Shown here: piece after piece, positions 55,112 to 64,000 of the stretch
How the letters are laid out: every line of letters starts with the position of its first letter
How positions within the stretch are numbered: position 1 is the stretch's first letter
Source: Chengkuizengella sediminis
GTDB taxonomy: Bacteria; Bacillota; Bacilli; Paenibacillales; KCTC-33759
Reading direction: 5' to 3'
DNA: 64,000 bases
Assembly: GCF_010078385.1 (NCBI RefSeq)
Contig: NZ_SIJC01000003.1
Location: 124,001-188,000, forward strand
Program-made: the position numbers and the translations under genes
Notes under the pieces: model-generated
What the model was told of the DNA's origin: nothing
Database searches by the model: none
What the model saw: the letters and a program-made list of their open reading frames with translations, nothing else

Positions 55112-55372
55112 TTATCTACTTTTTACTAATAAATCAACTGCTTCTTTTACTAGTTTGCTCGTATCATTTCCTTTTTCTTGTTCTTCTAAAATGCAGTCCT
55201 CCAAGTTCACTGCTACGATATAAGCAATCGCTTTATCTGCAGCACTTCTCACTGCTGATAGTTGACTGACCACATCCTTACAAGGCTTACCCTCTTCCAT
55301 CATATTTAAAACGCCTCGAACTTGTCCTTCTAAACGTTTTAATCTTCTTTTGACATCTTCTCCATATTCCAT
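55112..55372 (-). CDS. CstR-type persulfide-sensing repressor (CsoR family)
   Basis: 86 residues, CsoR-type helical bundle (GEDVKRRLKRLEGQVRGVLNMMEEGKPCKDVVSQLSAVR). Both conserved cysteines are present (KPC and EDC). The copper-ligand His position of CsoR is Asn here (VNLEDC), which fits the CstR subgroup that senses persulfides. It lies at the end of the sulfur gene set, and two matching operator palindromes precede the units it probably controls. Confidence 0.85.
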   Translation of the reverse strand: MEYGEDVKRRLKRLEGQVRGVLNMMEEGKPCKDVVSQLSAVRSAADKAIAYIVAVNLEDCILEEQEKGNDTSKLVKEAVDLLVKSR

Positions 55373-55401
55373 CTTAAAACCCCCTTCAATGACTCATACA
55401 T

Positions 55402-55413
55402 GTATAGGTATAC
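55402..55413. promoter_or_regulatory. Possible CstR half-operator upstream of its own gene
   Basis: GTATAGGTATAC, about 30 nt upstream of the CstR-type gene, shares the ATACC/GGTAT half-site with the two stronger operators. Autoregulation is inferred. Confidence 0.4.
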
Positions 55414-55498
55414 TATCATGAGTAGATGAATGAAACAAGGATTTATAACCACAATAGAAATTCCAAAATATGCAGTAGCATCGTTGTTTCCTAGTCCA

Positions 55499-56077
55499 TT
55501 AAGTCACCTTTTCTAACTTTCCTGAAGAAAGATCAAATACATATCCAACGATTTCAACATCAGTTCCATACTTAATATAAACGGGATGTTTCTTTAGATT
55601 TTCAATTTGATTTAACACATTTAATTTGGATAACTCAAAGGAAGTTATAGAATCACATACATGTTTACTTGGTACGTTTTTTTGAATTTCTGAAATCCAT
55701 AAATGGAATCCATCGTCTTTTTGTATTTTTTCCTGTTCTTGATTCATTTCACATGCGGCTTGGATTCCTCCACAATGAGTATGACCTTCGATGAGTATAT
55801 TTTTTACCTTTAAATATTTTAGCGCGTAATATAACCCCGCTGAAAAACTATGATCGTCCTCTACAACTTGATTGGCTACATTGCGATGAACAAACAAATG
55901 TCCTAATGGCATATTTGCTGTTACAGAAGGACTAACACGAGAATCACTACAAGCCAACACAAAATATTCAGGAGATTGACCTTTCGCTAATTTATCAAAG
56001 TACGCAGGATTTTGTTGTAATATCTCTGTGACAAACTGCTCATTTTGCTTTGTTAAGTTAGTCTCAGATGAAATCAT
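55499..56077 (-). CDS. Beta-class carbonic anhydrase
   Basis: 192 residues: zinc ligands in CSDSRV and HTHCGGIQA, family motifs present. Converts CO2 and bicarbonate. Lies 30 nt after a SulP transporter gene; SulP-carbonic anhydrase pairs are common and suggest bicarbonate import. AAGGTG precedes the internal ATG. Confidence 0.92.
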   Translation of the reverse strand: MISSETNLTKQNEQFVTEILQQNPAYFDKLAKGQSPEYFVLACSDSRVSPSVTANMPLGHLFVHRNVANQVVEDDHSFSAGLYYALKYLKVKNILIEGHTHCGGIQAACEMNQEQEKIQKDDGFHLWISEIQKNVPSKHVCDSITSFELSKLNVLNQIENLKKHPVYIKYGTDVEIVGYVFDLSSGKLEKVT

Positions 56078-56107
56078 ATTTTGTTCACCTTCTCTTGTCA
56101 TCTCTCA

Positions 56108-57766
56108 TCACCCGATTTGTAAAACATGTTGTAATGATGGATGTTTAATATTTTGTCCATATTTCTCATACCAACCTGCTTTTTGAATTAAATCTTTAAT
56201 CGGTCCTTTCATACCTACAATGAGAAATTGAATTCCAGCGCTTTGATAATTGTCCATGATTTTTTCTAACTCATCAATTGAAACTGCATCGATATCATTT
56301 ACAGCACTGAAATCAAGAATAATTCGAGTTATATTTGTTTTTTTAGACATTTCATCACTAATTTTTTTTTCAATGAATCCGACATTTGCAAAATAAATAG
56401 AAGCATCAATTCTAAAAATCAAGGTATTTTTAAAGGTTTTCGCTTCAGGATAGCGTTTAATATTTCGAAAGACTTCTGTTTTCTCAATATAACCTAGTTC
56501 AGCAATGTGTGGATATGCACTTCTCCAAATAAAAACAAGTAAAGAAAACGCTGCTCCGATTAATATTCCCTCTTCTATCCCTAACATTAATGTAAATATA
56601 AAAGTAATGATCAAGGTCAATCCATCCATCTTTTTCACCTTAAATAAATGTTTTGCTTCCTTTATATCAATTAAACCAAACACGGCTACCATGATGATGG
56701 CTGCCAAAACAGCATTTGGTAAATAATAAAATAACGGTGTAAAAAATAATAAAGTAACAATAATGAGTACTGCTGTGATGATAGATGCTAAACCTGTTCG
56801 AGCTCCTGCTTGATAGTTAACAGCAGATCGTGAAAAACCACCTGTCACTGGATATGCTGAGAAAAAAGAACCGACGATATTTGCTAAACCTAATCCATTT
56901 AACTCTTGGTTCGAATTAATTTTATACTTTTCTTTTGCAGCTATCGCTTTAGCAACAGCAATAGATTCCATAAAGCCTACAAAAGAGATCGTTAATGCAA
57001 TTGGGAGTAAAGCTACAATCGAATCCATATTAAACGCTGGAAGTGAAAAACTCGGAATCCCTTTTGGAACCTCCCCAACAATTTTCACACCTTGATCATA
57101 TAATTTTAAAAAATATACTAATAACGTACTTACCAAAACAACTACTAATGGAGCAGGAAATCGTGGCAGTTTTTTCTTGAAAAAAAGTAAAGTGAGAATG
57201 CTGCCAATCCCAATTAAAAATGTAATCACATTGATTTCACTGATTCTCTGCGCTGCTTCAAACAAAGTATGAAATATCGTTTCACCAGTATCCAAATTGA
57301 TGCCTAACAAATTTTTTAACTGACTTAAACCAATAATTAAAGCCGCAGCAGATGTAAAACCACTAACTACTGCATGGGATAAAAAATTAACGATAAAACC
57401 TAATTTGAATAAGCCCATACTGAACTGAATGATCCCTATCATAAACATTAGTAAAAAAACATATGACAAATATTCTTCAGTACCTGGTTCAGCTAAAGCA
57501 GATACACCAGATAAAACAAGAAGCGAAACCATAGCTACTGGGCCCACTGCTAGTTGTTTCGAAGATCCCATAATCGCATAAATAAAAAGTGGGATGGTAG
57601 ATGCGTACAAACCAATGACCGGAGGCAAACCTGCAATCATGGCATATGCCATCGCTTGCGGTATTAACATAATGGCAACAATTAAACCAGCGGATACATC
57701 TCCCTTAAGGTCTTGTTTATTGTAATTTTGAATCCAATCCATTGCTGGAATGGTTTTTTTTAACAT
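56108..57766 (-). CDS. SulP-family anion transporter
   Basis: 552 residues: about 12 membrane helices with MLIPQAMAYAMIAGLPP and GLANIVGSFFSAYPVTGGFSRSAVN, then a C-terminal STAS domain (about 440-545). Sulfate or bicarbonate uptake. The carbonic anhydrase neighbour points to bicarbonate, the sulfur genes upstream to sulfate or sulfite; not decidable from sequence. Confidence 0.92.
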   Translation of the reverse strand: MLKKTIPAMDWIQNYNKQDLKGDVSAGLIVAIMLIPQAMAYAMIAGLPPVIGLYASTIPLFIYAIMGSSKQLAVGPVAMVSLLVLSGVSALAEPGTEEYLSYVFLLMFMIGIIQFSMGLFKLGFIVNFLSHAVVSGFTSAAALIIGLSQLKNLLGINLDTGETIFHTLFEAAQRISEINVITFLIGIGSILTLLFFKKKLPRFPAPLVVVLVSTLLVYFLKLYDQGVKIVGEVPKGIPSFSLPAFNMDSIVALLPIALTISFVGFMESIAVAKAIAAKEKYKINSNQELNGLGLANIVGSFFSAYPVTGGFSRSAVNYQAGARTGLASIITAVLIIVTLLFFTPLFYYLPNAVLAAIIMVAVFGLIDIKEAKHLFKVKKMDGLTLIITFIFTLMLGIEEGILIGAAFSLLVFIWRSAYPHIAELGYIEKTEVFRNIKRYPEAKTFKNTLIFRIDASIYFANVGFIEKKISDEMSKKTNITRIILDFSAVNDIDAVSIDELEKIMDNYQSAGIQFLIVGMKGPIKDLIQKAGWYEKYGQNIKHPSLQHVLQIG

Positions 57767-57843
57767 TTTCCACCCTCCCTTCTCCTATTTCTACTTACTT
57801 TTTTATTAATGGCTTCATATGAACGCATATGAAGCCATCCCAA

Positions 57844-58071
57844 TTACCTTTTTCGAATCCAAAATTTAAACAATCCATCCTCTTCCGTTGACTCCAACAA
57901 CTCATGCCCAGTTGATTTTGCCCACGCTGCCAAATCATTTTTAGCCCCTTTATCTGTAGCATGAATTTCTAAAATATCACCTGATTGTAACTCCTCTATC
58001 ATTTTTTTCGTTTTTACGATCGGCATGGGACACGCTAAACCTTTAGCGTCTAATATTTTTGTTGCATTCAT
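57844..58071 (-). CDS. TusA-family sulfur carrier
   Basis: 75 residues: DAKGLACPMPIVKTKK, with the persulfide-carrying Cys in the Cys-Pro-x-Pro motif. Transfers sulfane sulfur. 21 nt after the rhodanese-lactamase gene. A hairpin with complementary GGCTTCATATG arms follows. Confidence 0.93.
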   Translation of the reverse strand: MNATKILDAKGLACPMPIVKTKKMIEELQSGDILEIHATDKGAKNDLAAWAKSTGHELLESTEEDGLFKFWIRKR

Positions 58072-58092
58072 GTTCTTTTCTCTCCTTATCTT

Positions 58093-59226
58093 TTAATTAG
58101 TATGGTGAACTGCACATCGATTTGGTCCAATCTCCAACTCTTGCTTTTTTTCTTCTTCCGCTTCTTCCACACCTCTATTTATTGCGATAATCTCCTCAAA
58201 GTTTGGAGGTGTTTCTGAGCTTGCAGATTGTGCTACATGTTCAACAAAATCTTCCTCACTCTGATTGGACATCATTTCATTTTGCTTACGAATTTCGCCT
58301 AATATTTCACCTATATACCCAGCTACGTTTACTTCTTCTTCAAAATCAACATAATGGGCAGGTAGTACAATAACATCATCTACGATCAAGGATACTTTGT
58401 TATAAACCGTATCATATAAATCTTTAGCCCACTCTCTGACCTTTCCGCCTAAATCTGGTCTACCTAAACCACTAACAAAGATGGTATCTCCTGAGAATAA
58501 TATTTTTTTATTTACAAAAAAGGAAACACTGCCTGGCGTATGACCTGGTGTTTTTACAGCAATCACTTCTAATGAAACCTGCTCAAAATCAATTTTGGTA
58601 TAGTTTTCAAGCGCTTTAAAATCAAATACTGCCCCTTCACTTTGCATCAAATAATAGTTAGCTCCTGTTTCTTCTGCAAGTATACGACCACCAGAAATAT
58701 GATCCGCATGAAGATGGGAATCTACGATATGTGTTATTTTCACCCCTTCATCTTCTGCAGCCTTTTTATAAATATCAGTAAATCTTGAAGGATCAACGAT
58801 TAATGCTTCTCCTCCAGACACAACCATATAGGATAAACATCCTTTACCTACTCGAACAAATTGATAAACTTTCATCTTCTCATCTGAATATACTTCTTTT
58901 TTATAGAGATACTCACTCCATGATTTCATGCCGCCTTTTAGATACGAAGCTGTTAATCCTTGGTCACTTATCATTTCAGCTACCATTTGGGATGAACCTT
59001 CTTTAGCACACACAACAATGATTTCTTTATCAGTTGGAATTTTATCCATGATCTCTTCTACCCCATCAATCAGTTCAAAATAAGGAATATTAAAATGATC
59101 GATTTGTTTTCCTTCAATTTTCCAATCTTTAAAATCATCTTTATTACGTACATCTAAAATAAACATTTGTTCTTTGTTTAATATTTGGTCAAAAATTTGT
59201 TGAGCTGTTTTAACAGTTGCACTCAT
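58093..59226 (-). CDS. Rhodanese - metallo-beta-lactamase fusion (CstB-like persulfide dioxygenase)
   Basis: 377 residues. N-terminal rhodanese domain (catalytic Cys in VVCAKEGSS), then a persulfide-dioxygenase-type MBL domain with HLHADHISGG and TPGHTPGS, ending with a poly-Glu tail and a Cys near the C-terminus. S. aureus CstB has a related set in other order (MBL first). Oxidises persulfides to sulfite/thiosulfate. AAGGAG is 8 nt before the chosen ATG. Confidence 0.88.
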   Translation of the reverse strand: MSATVKTAQQIFDQILNKEQMFILDVRNKDDFKDWKIEGKQIDHFNIPYFELIDGVEEIMDKIPTDKEIIVVCAKEGSSQMVAEMISDQGLTASYLKGGMKSWSEYLYKKEVYSDEKMKVYQFVRVGKGCLSYMVVSGGEALIVDPSRFTDIYKKAAEDEGVKITHIVDSHLHADHISGGRILAEETGANYYLMQSEGAVFDFKALENYTKIDFEQVSLEVIAVKTPGHTPGSVSFFVNKKILFSGDTIFVSGLGRPDLGGKVREWAKDLYDTVYNKVSLIVDDVIVLPAHYVDFEEEVNVAGYIGEILGEIRKQNEMMSNQSEEDFVEHVAQSASSETPPNFEEIIAINRGVEEAEEEKKQELEIGPNRCAVHHTN

Positions 59227-59275
59227 TACATTCACTCCTTTATTTTTTTACACTTACTAAATTTATAAATATTTT

Positions 59276-59296
59276 CACACCCATCAGTGTGTTTTC
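59276..59296 (-). terminator. Small hairpin after DsrE-type gene
   Basis: Minus strand CACAC-TGATGG-GTGTG followed by AAAATATTT. Weak; may only attenuate. Confidence 0.4.
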
Positions 59297-59297
59297 T

Positions 59298-59693
59298 TTA
59301 GAATGTTAAAGTTACATTTGCATCTTTGGCAAAATCAAGAAAGGTTACAGCGCCCCCCACATCAATACCAGAAATTAAATTTTCTTTTTTTACATTCATT
59401 ACATCCATCGTCATTTGACAAGCGATGAATTTCACGCCTAAATCTTTTGCCATTACAATAAGTTCATCAATAGATGGCACTTTAGCCTCCTTAAAACCTT
59501 CTTGAAAATGCTCTTTACCTTCTGGTAAAGGAAGTTGCTGATTACCTTCCTTATGAATTAGATTCAAACCCTCAAAAGTAAAGAATATACCTACTTCAGC
59601 GTCTGTCGCTGCGGATGCTGTTGCAATATTAAACACTTTATATGCATCAAATAAACTACCATTAGATGCGATGATTGCCACTTTATTTGACAT
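59298..59693 (-). CDS. DsrE/DsrF-like sulfur-relay protein
   Basis: 131 residues with DsrE fold (VAIIASNGSLFDAYKVFNIATASAATDAEVGIFFTFEGL) and the conserved Cys in FIACQMTMDVM. Acts as a sulfur-transfer partner with TusA and rhodaneses. Confidence 0.9.
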   Translation of the reverse strand: MSNKVAIIASNGSLFDAYKVFNIATASAATDAEVGIFFTFEGLNLIHKEGNQQLPLPEGKEHFQEGFKEAKVPSIDELIVMAKDLGVKFIACQMTMDVMNVKKENLISGIDVGGAVTFLDFAKDANVTLTF

Positions 59694-59740
59694 GATTATA
59701 AATCCTCCTTTAAATTTTTTAACTTGTATGAAACTGTTGT

Positions 59741-59977
59741 TTATTTATGAATTAAATCCAGTATCTTTTCCCGATCAAACCCTAATACCCATTCTCCATT
59801 AACTTCTGCTTGAGGCACGCCTAATTGCCCTGTAGTTTTAATCAGTTTTTGTGCTGCACTAGCATCATTTTCTAGATTGATCTCTTCAAAAGGCAGTCCT
59901 TGTTCATTTAAAAAGTTTTTCAACAATAAACAATAAGGACAAGTGTTTGTTGTATAAACCGTAATTTGATTACTCAC
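59741..59977 (-). CDS. Glutaredoxin-like protein
   Basis: 78 residues: TTNTCPYCLLLKNFL redox motif (CPYC) and GQLGVPQAEV cis-Pro. Likely reduces protein persulfides or disulfides in this pathway. Sixteen nt after the TusA-rhodanese gene. Confidence 0.92.
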   Translation of the reverse strand: MSNQITVYTTNTCPYCLLLKNFLNEQGLPFEEINLENDASAAQKLIKTTGQLGVPQAEVNGEWVLGFDREKILDLIHK

Positions 59978-59992
59978 TATAACCTCTCCTTT

Positions 59993-60565
59993 TTAGTCTA
60001 TTAATTTCTCTGTCTTACCTTTCCATTCAGTCATTCCAGGAACAACATTAAATACTTTATTAAACCCTAATTGTGATAATTTTTGTGCTGCCAGGTCACT
60101 GCGATTCCCTGTTCTACAAATGATATACATCTCAGTCTCTTTATTTAAATCATCTATTCGCTGCTCTAGCTCTCCAAAAGGAATGGAGATAGAACCAGGA
60201 ATATGATTAAATGCAAATTCTGAAGGTTCTCTCACATCTAAAATAATAATTTGTTCATTACTCTCCAGTTTTCTAGCTAATTCTTCGTTTTTAATTAAAT
60301 GAGGATATTTTATTTCCTCTACCTCTTCCCCACCTTTTCTAACAAAATGATGGATAATCTCTTCATTCTGAATCGTTCCAATATATTGGTGGCCAATATT
60401 ATCACACCAAGCTTTTAAATCGGCGGTTGATCCTTTATCGGTTGCTTGAATTTCCAATACTTGACCTGGCTCTAATTCATTGATTGTTTTTTTCGTTTTT
60501 ACGATTGGCATTGGACACGCCAAACCTTTAGCATCTAATACCTTATCCGTTTGAATATTTGTCAA
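59993..60565 (-). CDS. TusA - rhodanese fusion
   Basis: 190 residues: TusA domain (LACPMPIVKTKKTI) and then rhodanese with CRTGNRSD as active-site loop. Like S. aureus CstA in joining both, though shorter. First gene of the larger sulfur unit, behind an operator palindrome. Confidence 0.92.
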   Translation of the reverse strand: MTNIQTDKVLDAKGLACPMPIVKTKKTINELEPGQVLEIQATDKGSTADLKAWCDNIGHQYIGTIQNEEIIHHFVRKGGEEVEEIKYPHLIKNEELARKLESNEQIIILDVREPSEFAFNHIPGSISIPFGELEQRIDDLNKETEMYIICRTGNRSDLAAQKLSQLGFNKVFNVVPGMTEWKGKTEKLID

Positions 60566-60615
60566 TTATAAAACCTCCCTATTGATCAAACCTCGTTTGC
60601 TATTTGTCAAACAAA

Positions 60616-60631
60616 ATACCCTAATGGGTAT
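60616..60631. promoter_or_regulatory. CstR/CsoR-type operator 1
   Basis: ATACCCTAATGGGTAT, the GC-stretch palindrome typical of CsoR-family sites, lies directly upstream of the TusA-rhodanese gene. Confidence 0.75.
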
Positions 60632-60634
60632 TAA

Positions 60635-60946
60635 TTAGTATAAATTTTTTTGGACTTCCCCAGTCCATTCCAACATGCCACCAATCATATTTTTCACCTT
60701 AAAACCTTGACTTTCAAGAAATTGTGCAGCGATGCCACTACGATTGCCTGAGCGGCATACCATAATATATTCTTTGGATCTATTCAACTCATGAAGACGG
60801 AATTCTAACAAACCCAATGGAATGTGCATTGACCCAGCAATCATACCTTCCCTTATCTCATTCACTTCACGTACATCGATAATATGAATTTTCTTATTCT
60901 CTTTAAGAAGTTGTTCTACTTCTTTTGGTGTAATGATTTTCAACAT
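60635..60946 (-). CDS. Single-domain rhodanese
   Basis: 103 residues: IIDVREVNEIREGMIAGSMHIPL, active-site loop CRSGNRSG. Thiosulfate/persulfide sulfurtransferase. AAAGGGGG precedes the internal ATG chosen. Second gene of the unit headed by the DsrE-like gene. Confidence 0.93.
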   Translation of the reverse strand: MLKIITPKEVEQLLKENKKIHIIDVREVNEIREGMIAGSMHIPLGLLEFRLHELNRSKEYIMVCRSGNRSGIAAQFLESQGFKVKNMIGGMLEWTGEVQKNLY

Positions 60947-60997
60947 ATAATCCCCCTTTCCCAAATCCAAATTTCATTCCTTTATCTAATCATCCTG

Positions 60998-61468
60998 TTA
61001 AATAAATAAATTAACGTTTCCGTTTTCCGCATCTGCTAAATATGCAGCCACCCCTCCATATTCAATTCCGTCTAACAACTCTTCTTTTTGTAATCCCAGT
61101 AAATCCATGGTCATCGTGCATGCCACCAGTTTAACGCCTTGCTCTTGAGCCATTTGTATTAGTTGTTCAGGAGGTAGGACATTGTGTTTTTTCATCACAC
61201 TTTTAATCATTTTAGGTCCCATTCCTGCAAAATTCATTTTAGATAATCCCATCTTCTTCACACCACGTGGCATCATGTTTCCAAACATTTTTTCAAGGAA
61301 CCCTTTTTTGGTTAGAACATTTTCCTCTTTACGTAAAGCATTTAATCCCCAGAATGTATGAAAAATGGTAACCTCATGATCATAAGCTGCTGCTCCATTT
61401 GCAATAATATAAGCAGCCATCGCTTTATCGTAATCACCACTGAATAATACAATCGTTGTTTTTTTCAT
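60998..61468 (-). CDS. DsrE-like protein, longer type
   Basis: 156 residues: VLFSGDYDKAMAAYIIANGAAAYDHEVTIFHTFWGL.. and conserved Cys in LVACTMTMDLLG. An insert of about 25 residues (KMFGNMMPRGVKKMGLSKMNF) distinguishes it from the shorter DsrE-type gene nearby. First gene after operator 2. Confidence 0.9.
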   Translation of the reverse strand: MKKTTIVLFSGDYDKAMAAYIIANGAAAYDHEVTIFHTFWGLNALRKEENVLTKKGFLEKMFGNMMPRGVKKMGLSKMNFAGMGPKMIKSVMKKHNVLPPEQLIQMAQEQGVKLVACTMTMDLLGLQKEELLDGIEYGGVAAYLADAENGNVNLFI

Positions 61469-61498
61469 CCAGTACTTTCACCTCACTTTCAATACATA

Positions 61499-61514
61499 TA
61501 CCCCTATGGGTATT
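61499..61514. promoter_or_regulatory. CstR/CsoR-type operator 2
   Basis: ATACCCCTATGGGTAT, same palindrome class as operator 1, about 30 nt upstream of the DsrE-like gene. The remaining gap to the ger genes has a weak hairpin near 61593. Confidence 0.78.
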
Positions 61515-61765
61515 TATATTTTAAAATGAATTTGTCATTTCGTCAACATTTTTTTGAATGTTTCCATAAAAAACCACCGATACTAATAAAGTGAACCACC
61601 TTTCAGTGAGTGGTTTTATAATCTCCACTGAATGTTAGTTGAATTTATCTGGTTTCTTACGGTGTGTTGATATGGATAAATAATTACTCTACTCTTTAGA
61701 TATTTTTTATGGAATATTATAAAAGAAACTCAGCAATATTGAATTAAATGGCGAGGGTTGAAATA

Positions 61766-62869
61766 ATGAAAAAAAATGTAGATTTAATCTCATCTACTCA
61801 ATTAATGTTATTAATAATTACTTCCGTTGGGTTAATTAATCACGTTTTTATCATTCCTGTTTTATTAGATACAGCTCAACGTGATGCTTGGATATCAGTA
61901 ATTATGAACTCAGTTATCTATATGTTATGGATCCTAATTATTATATATATTAGAAAACACACACAACAAAAAAATATTTATGAATTTATTAAATCCAAAC
62001 TTGGAAAAGGTATAACAATCACATTATTTATCATAATTTGTTTGCATTTATTTTTACTTTCAACAACAACATTAATTGCTACAATTCGATGGACAATCCT
62101 TACTTTTTTACCTGAAACACCAATGTTTATGCTCACGATCACTTTTATTTTGCTATGTTTTTTAACTGTTGTCACTAGTTTAAGAACGATTACAAATATG
62201 AACATGATTTTGTTACCAACCGTTCTTATTTTAGGTTTTTTTGTTTCTTTTTCAAATACCCAATATAAAGATTATTCATTATTAACACCTATTTTAGAAC
62301 ATGGGTTTGAACCTGTCCTTATGGGAATGATGTTTTCAGGAGCTGGATTAATTGAGCTATTTATAGTGATATTTTTACAACACAAAGTTCATTCAAAAAT
62401 CAAACTGCTTCCTGTGTTATTAACGGGGTTATCATTGGTCATTCTTACACTTGGACCCCTAATTGGATCAATCACCATTTTTGGTCCTGAAGAAGCACAA
62501 AAAATGAGAGCTCCTGCATTTGAACAATGGAGAATGGTCACACTAGGTCGTTTTGTAGAACATGTAGATTTTTTATCTATTTATCAATGGTTAGCAGGTG
62601 CCTATATAAGGATTTCTTTATTTATGTATATCATCCCAGAAATACTCAATATAAAAAAACAAAAAAATAAAATATGGTTAACACTCATTTTATTTACGAT
62701 GATGGTCATTCTCGTTCAATTACCAACTAGCGATATGCACTTAACTGAATTATTATATGGAGTTTTTTTACCTTATTCATTTTGGTTCATGTTCATTATT
62801 TCAATTTTAGTAGGACTCTTAGTATTTGTGCAAAATAAGATAAAACCAAAAGAAATCGCCAATCGATGA
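61766..62869 (+). CDS. Spore germination permease GerB family, second cluster
   Basis: 367 residues, about ten membrane helices (STQLMLLIITSVGL.., FIKSKLGKGI), normal GerB length. GAGG precedes the ATG chosen; an ATG 18 nt upstream is possible. First gene of a gerB-gerA order, reversed relative to the usual. Confidence 0.92.
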   Translation: MKKNVDLISSTQLMLLIITSVGLINHVFIIPVLLDTAQRDAWISVIMNSVIYMLWILIIIYIRKHTQQKNIYEFIKSKLGKGITITLFIIICLHLFLLSTTTLIATIRWTILTFLPETPMFMLTITFILLCFLTVVTSLRTITNMNMILLPTVLILGFFVSFSNTQYKDYSLLTPILEHGFEPVLMGMMFSGAGLIELFIVIFLQHKVHSKIKLLPVLLTGLSLVILTLGPLIGSITIFGPEEAQKMRAPAFEQWRMVTLGRFVEHVDFLSIYQWLAGAYIRISLFMYIIPEILNIKKQKNKIWLTLILFTMMVILVQLPTSDMHLTELLYGVFLPYSFWFMFIISILVGLLVFVQNKIKPKEIANR

Positions 62870-62919
62870 TTTGTTAAAAACAATCTCCAACAAAATAAAT
62901 CTTAAGGAAAAATACAACT

Positions 62920-64000
62920 ATGGTATTAACAAAAAAAAATAATCAATATCTCTTTAAAGAACTAACCATAAAAGATGCTTTTCAATCCTGTTTTGATGTA
63001 AAACATCAGAGCTTTCATTTTCAATCCAGTTCTAATGATTACAAGGTCATGTTTACATACTGTGAGGGGCTTTATGATTACGATAAACTCAATAAAGTGA
63101 TTATTCCAGAGCTCCGTCATTTTTTTCAATTGATGGAAGATCAGATATTTTCAGATGATTTCATTCAGAAAGACCTTAATATAACAACGTTGCAACAAGT
63201 AGAAAGCAAAGAGAAAATGATTACAAAAGTTTTACTTGGTGAAGTATTAATTTACTTTCCGAATCTAGAAACAGCTTACTCCATTGACACTAGCAACTTT
63301 CCTAAACGTGATCCACAAGATTCTACTACTGATGTACCCATCAAAGGATCTAGAGATGGTTTTATTGAAGATATAACTACGAATGTAGCGTTAATACGGA
63401 AGAGATTACCTTCAAATTCCTTACATTATGATCAATACATTGTTGGTGAAAAATCAAAAACTAAAGTCGGTTTACTTTTTATTGAAGATAAAATTGATCC
63501 AGATGTACTTAAGAAAATAAAAGATAAATTATCAAAAATTAAAACAGAAGCCATCTATAGTACAAAACAAGTAAAGGAGTTAATTGCAGATATTAAATTC
63601 CCTTTATTTCCAATATTCAGTTACTCAGGTAGACCTGATTTTACAGTCCATTCTTTGATGAATGGACGTTTTGTGCTCATCGTAGACGGCTTACCATCCG
63701 TTGTCCTAGGTCCTGCTAATTTTATGTTTTTGTTAGATAGTGGCGAGGATAAAGAGATGATTTCTGTCTTTGCTTTGTTTGAACGATTGATGAGAATCAT
63801 TGGATTTATGATGGCAACATTTCTTCCTGGTTTTTGGGTTGCATTAGTTTCTTTTCATCATGATCAAATCCCCTTTGCTTTACTATCTACCATTGTTGAA
63901 TCTAGACGTGGGGTACCTTTTCCTTCAGCATTAGAAGTATTTATTATGTTACTACTATTCGAAATTTTTAGAGAGGCTGGGATGAGGTTGCCCTTTGGTA
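62920..64000 (+). CDS. GerA-family A subunit, partial (runs off window)
   Basis: An open frame of 360 codons continues past the window end. Family motifs KGSRDGFIEDITTNVALIRKR, YSGRPDFTVHSLMNGRFVLIVDG and VESRRGVPFPSALEVFIM are visible. AAGGA lies 11 nt before the ATG. It forms a second germinant-receptor cluster with the upstream gerB. Confidence 0.9.
   Translation, partial: MVLTKKNNQYLFKELTIKDAFQSCFDVKHQSFHFQSSSNDYKVMFTYCEGLYDYDKLNKVIIPELRHFFQLMEDQIFSDDFIQKDLNITTLQQVESKEKMITKVLLGEVLIYFPNLETAYSIDTSNFPKRDPQDSTTDVPIKGSRDGFIEDITTNVALIRKRLPSNSLHYDQYIVGEKSKTKVGLLFIEDKIDPDVLKKIKDKLSKIKTEAIYSTKQVKELIADIKFPLFPIFSYSGRPDFTVHSLMNGRFVLIVDGLPSVVLGPANFMFLLDSGEDKEMISVFALFERLMRIIGFMMATFLPGFWVALVSFHHDQIPFALLSTIVESRRGVPFPSALEVFIMLLLFEIFREAGMRLPFG

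Overview
The window looks like chromosome from a low-GC, endospore-forming Bacillales bacterium. A Paenibacillaceae-like organism (Chengkuizengella-type) is my inference from gene order and style, not a database match. Spore markers are cmpA, an sspH-type SASP, ydcC, YjcZ-like mini-membrane proteins and two ger germinant-receptor clusters. The housekeeping order tsaE-tsaB-rimI-tsaD, ydiF, moaC, tatA-tatC, groES-groEL resembles Bacillus and Paenibacillus.

Layout. (a) 1-5.8 kb: right end of an integrated phage- or plasmid-like element. It holds a ParM/ParR-type segregation operon, a Cro/CI-type regulator, two secreted or anchored proteins, a decayed yolD region, two YjcZ-like genes and a tyrosine integrase whose N-terminus is replaced by part of a Cys-rich protein. 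(b) 5.8-17.3 kb: core genes: tRNA-Leu, -Glu, -Ser and -Asn, an SprT-like protein, cmpA, a PhnA-type protein, tex, ndoAI-ndoA, alr, ydcC, an LtrA-like protein, a MarR regulator and a ferredoxin/CDGSH protein. (c) 17.3-28.2 kb: a stack of related elements beside the 3' end of groEL. It includes a tandem duplication of a Cys-rich gene with an integrase scar, a second near-identical par cassette, yolD with a LexA box, phage lysis genes (bhlA, amidase, holin), xkdX, a truncated tail gene, YjcZ-like genes and an integrase fragment. A 20/21-nt copy of the groEL 3' end lies at 19269, which suggests serial integration at that site. (d) 28.2-45.5 kb: groESL with CIRCE, tatAC, molybdenum-cofactor genes, 5-FTHF cyclo-ligase, ydiF, a type I toxin, a large membrane phosphatase-like protein, a cluster of DnaA boxes, the t6A genes and thiL. 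(e) 45.5-54.5 kb: sspH, Ku plus a LigD split into two genes, a gerA-gerC-orf-gerB cluster and an M23 peptidase. (f) 54.5-61.5 kb: bactofilin, then a persulfide/sulfur operon set with a CstR-type repressor and two matching operators. (g) 61.7-64 kb: a second gerB-gerA cluster, cut by the window end.

The most unusual system is the repeated association of three things: an unrecognised two-domain Cys-rich protein family (five copies or fragments plus one integrase fusion), YjcZ-like genes, and integrase genes or scars. Most of these genes share one promoter architecture, GTCCA-n-TCAAAA, then 13 nt, then CATAnnnTA. Its -10 resembles mother-cell sporulation promoters (sigma-E/sigma-K). A testable reading is that these elements carry spore-surface genes as lysogenic-conversion cargo expressed during sporulation.
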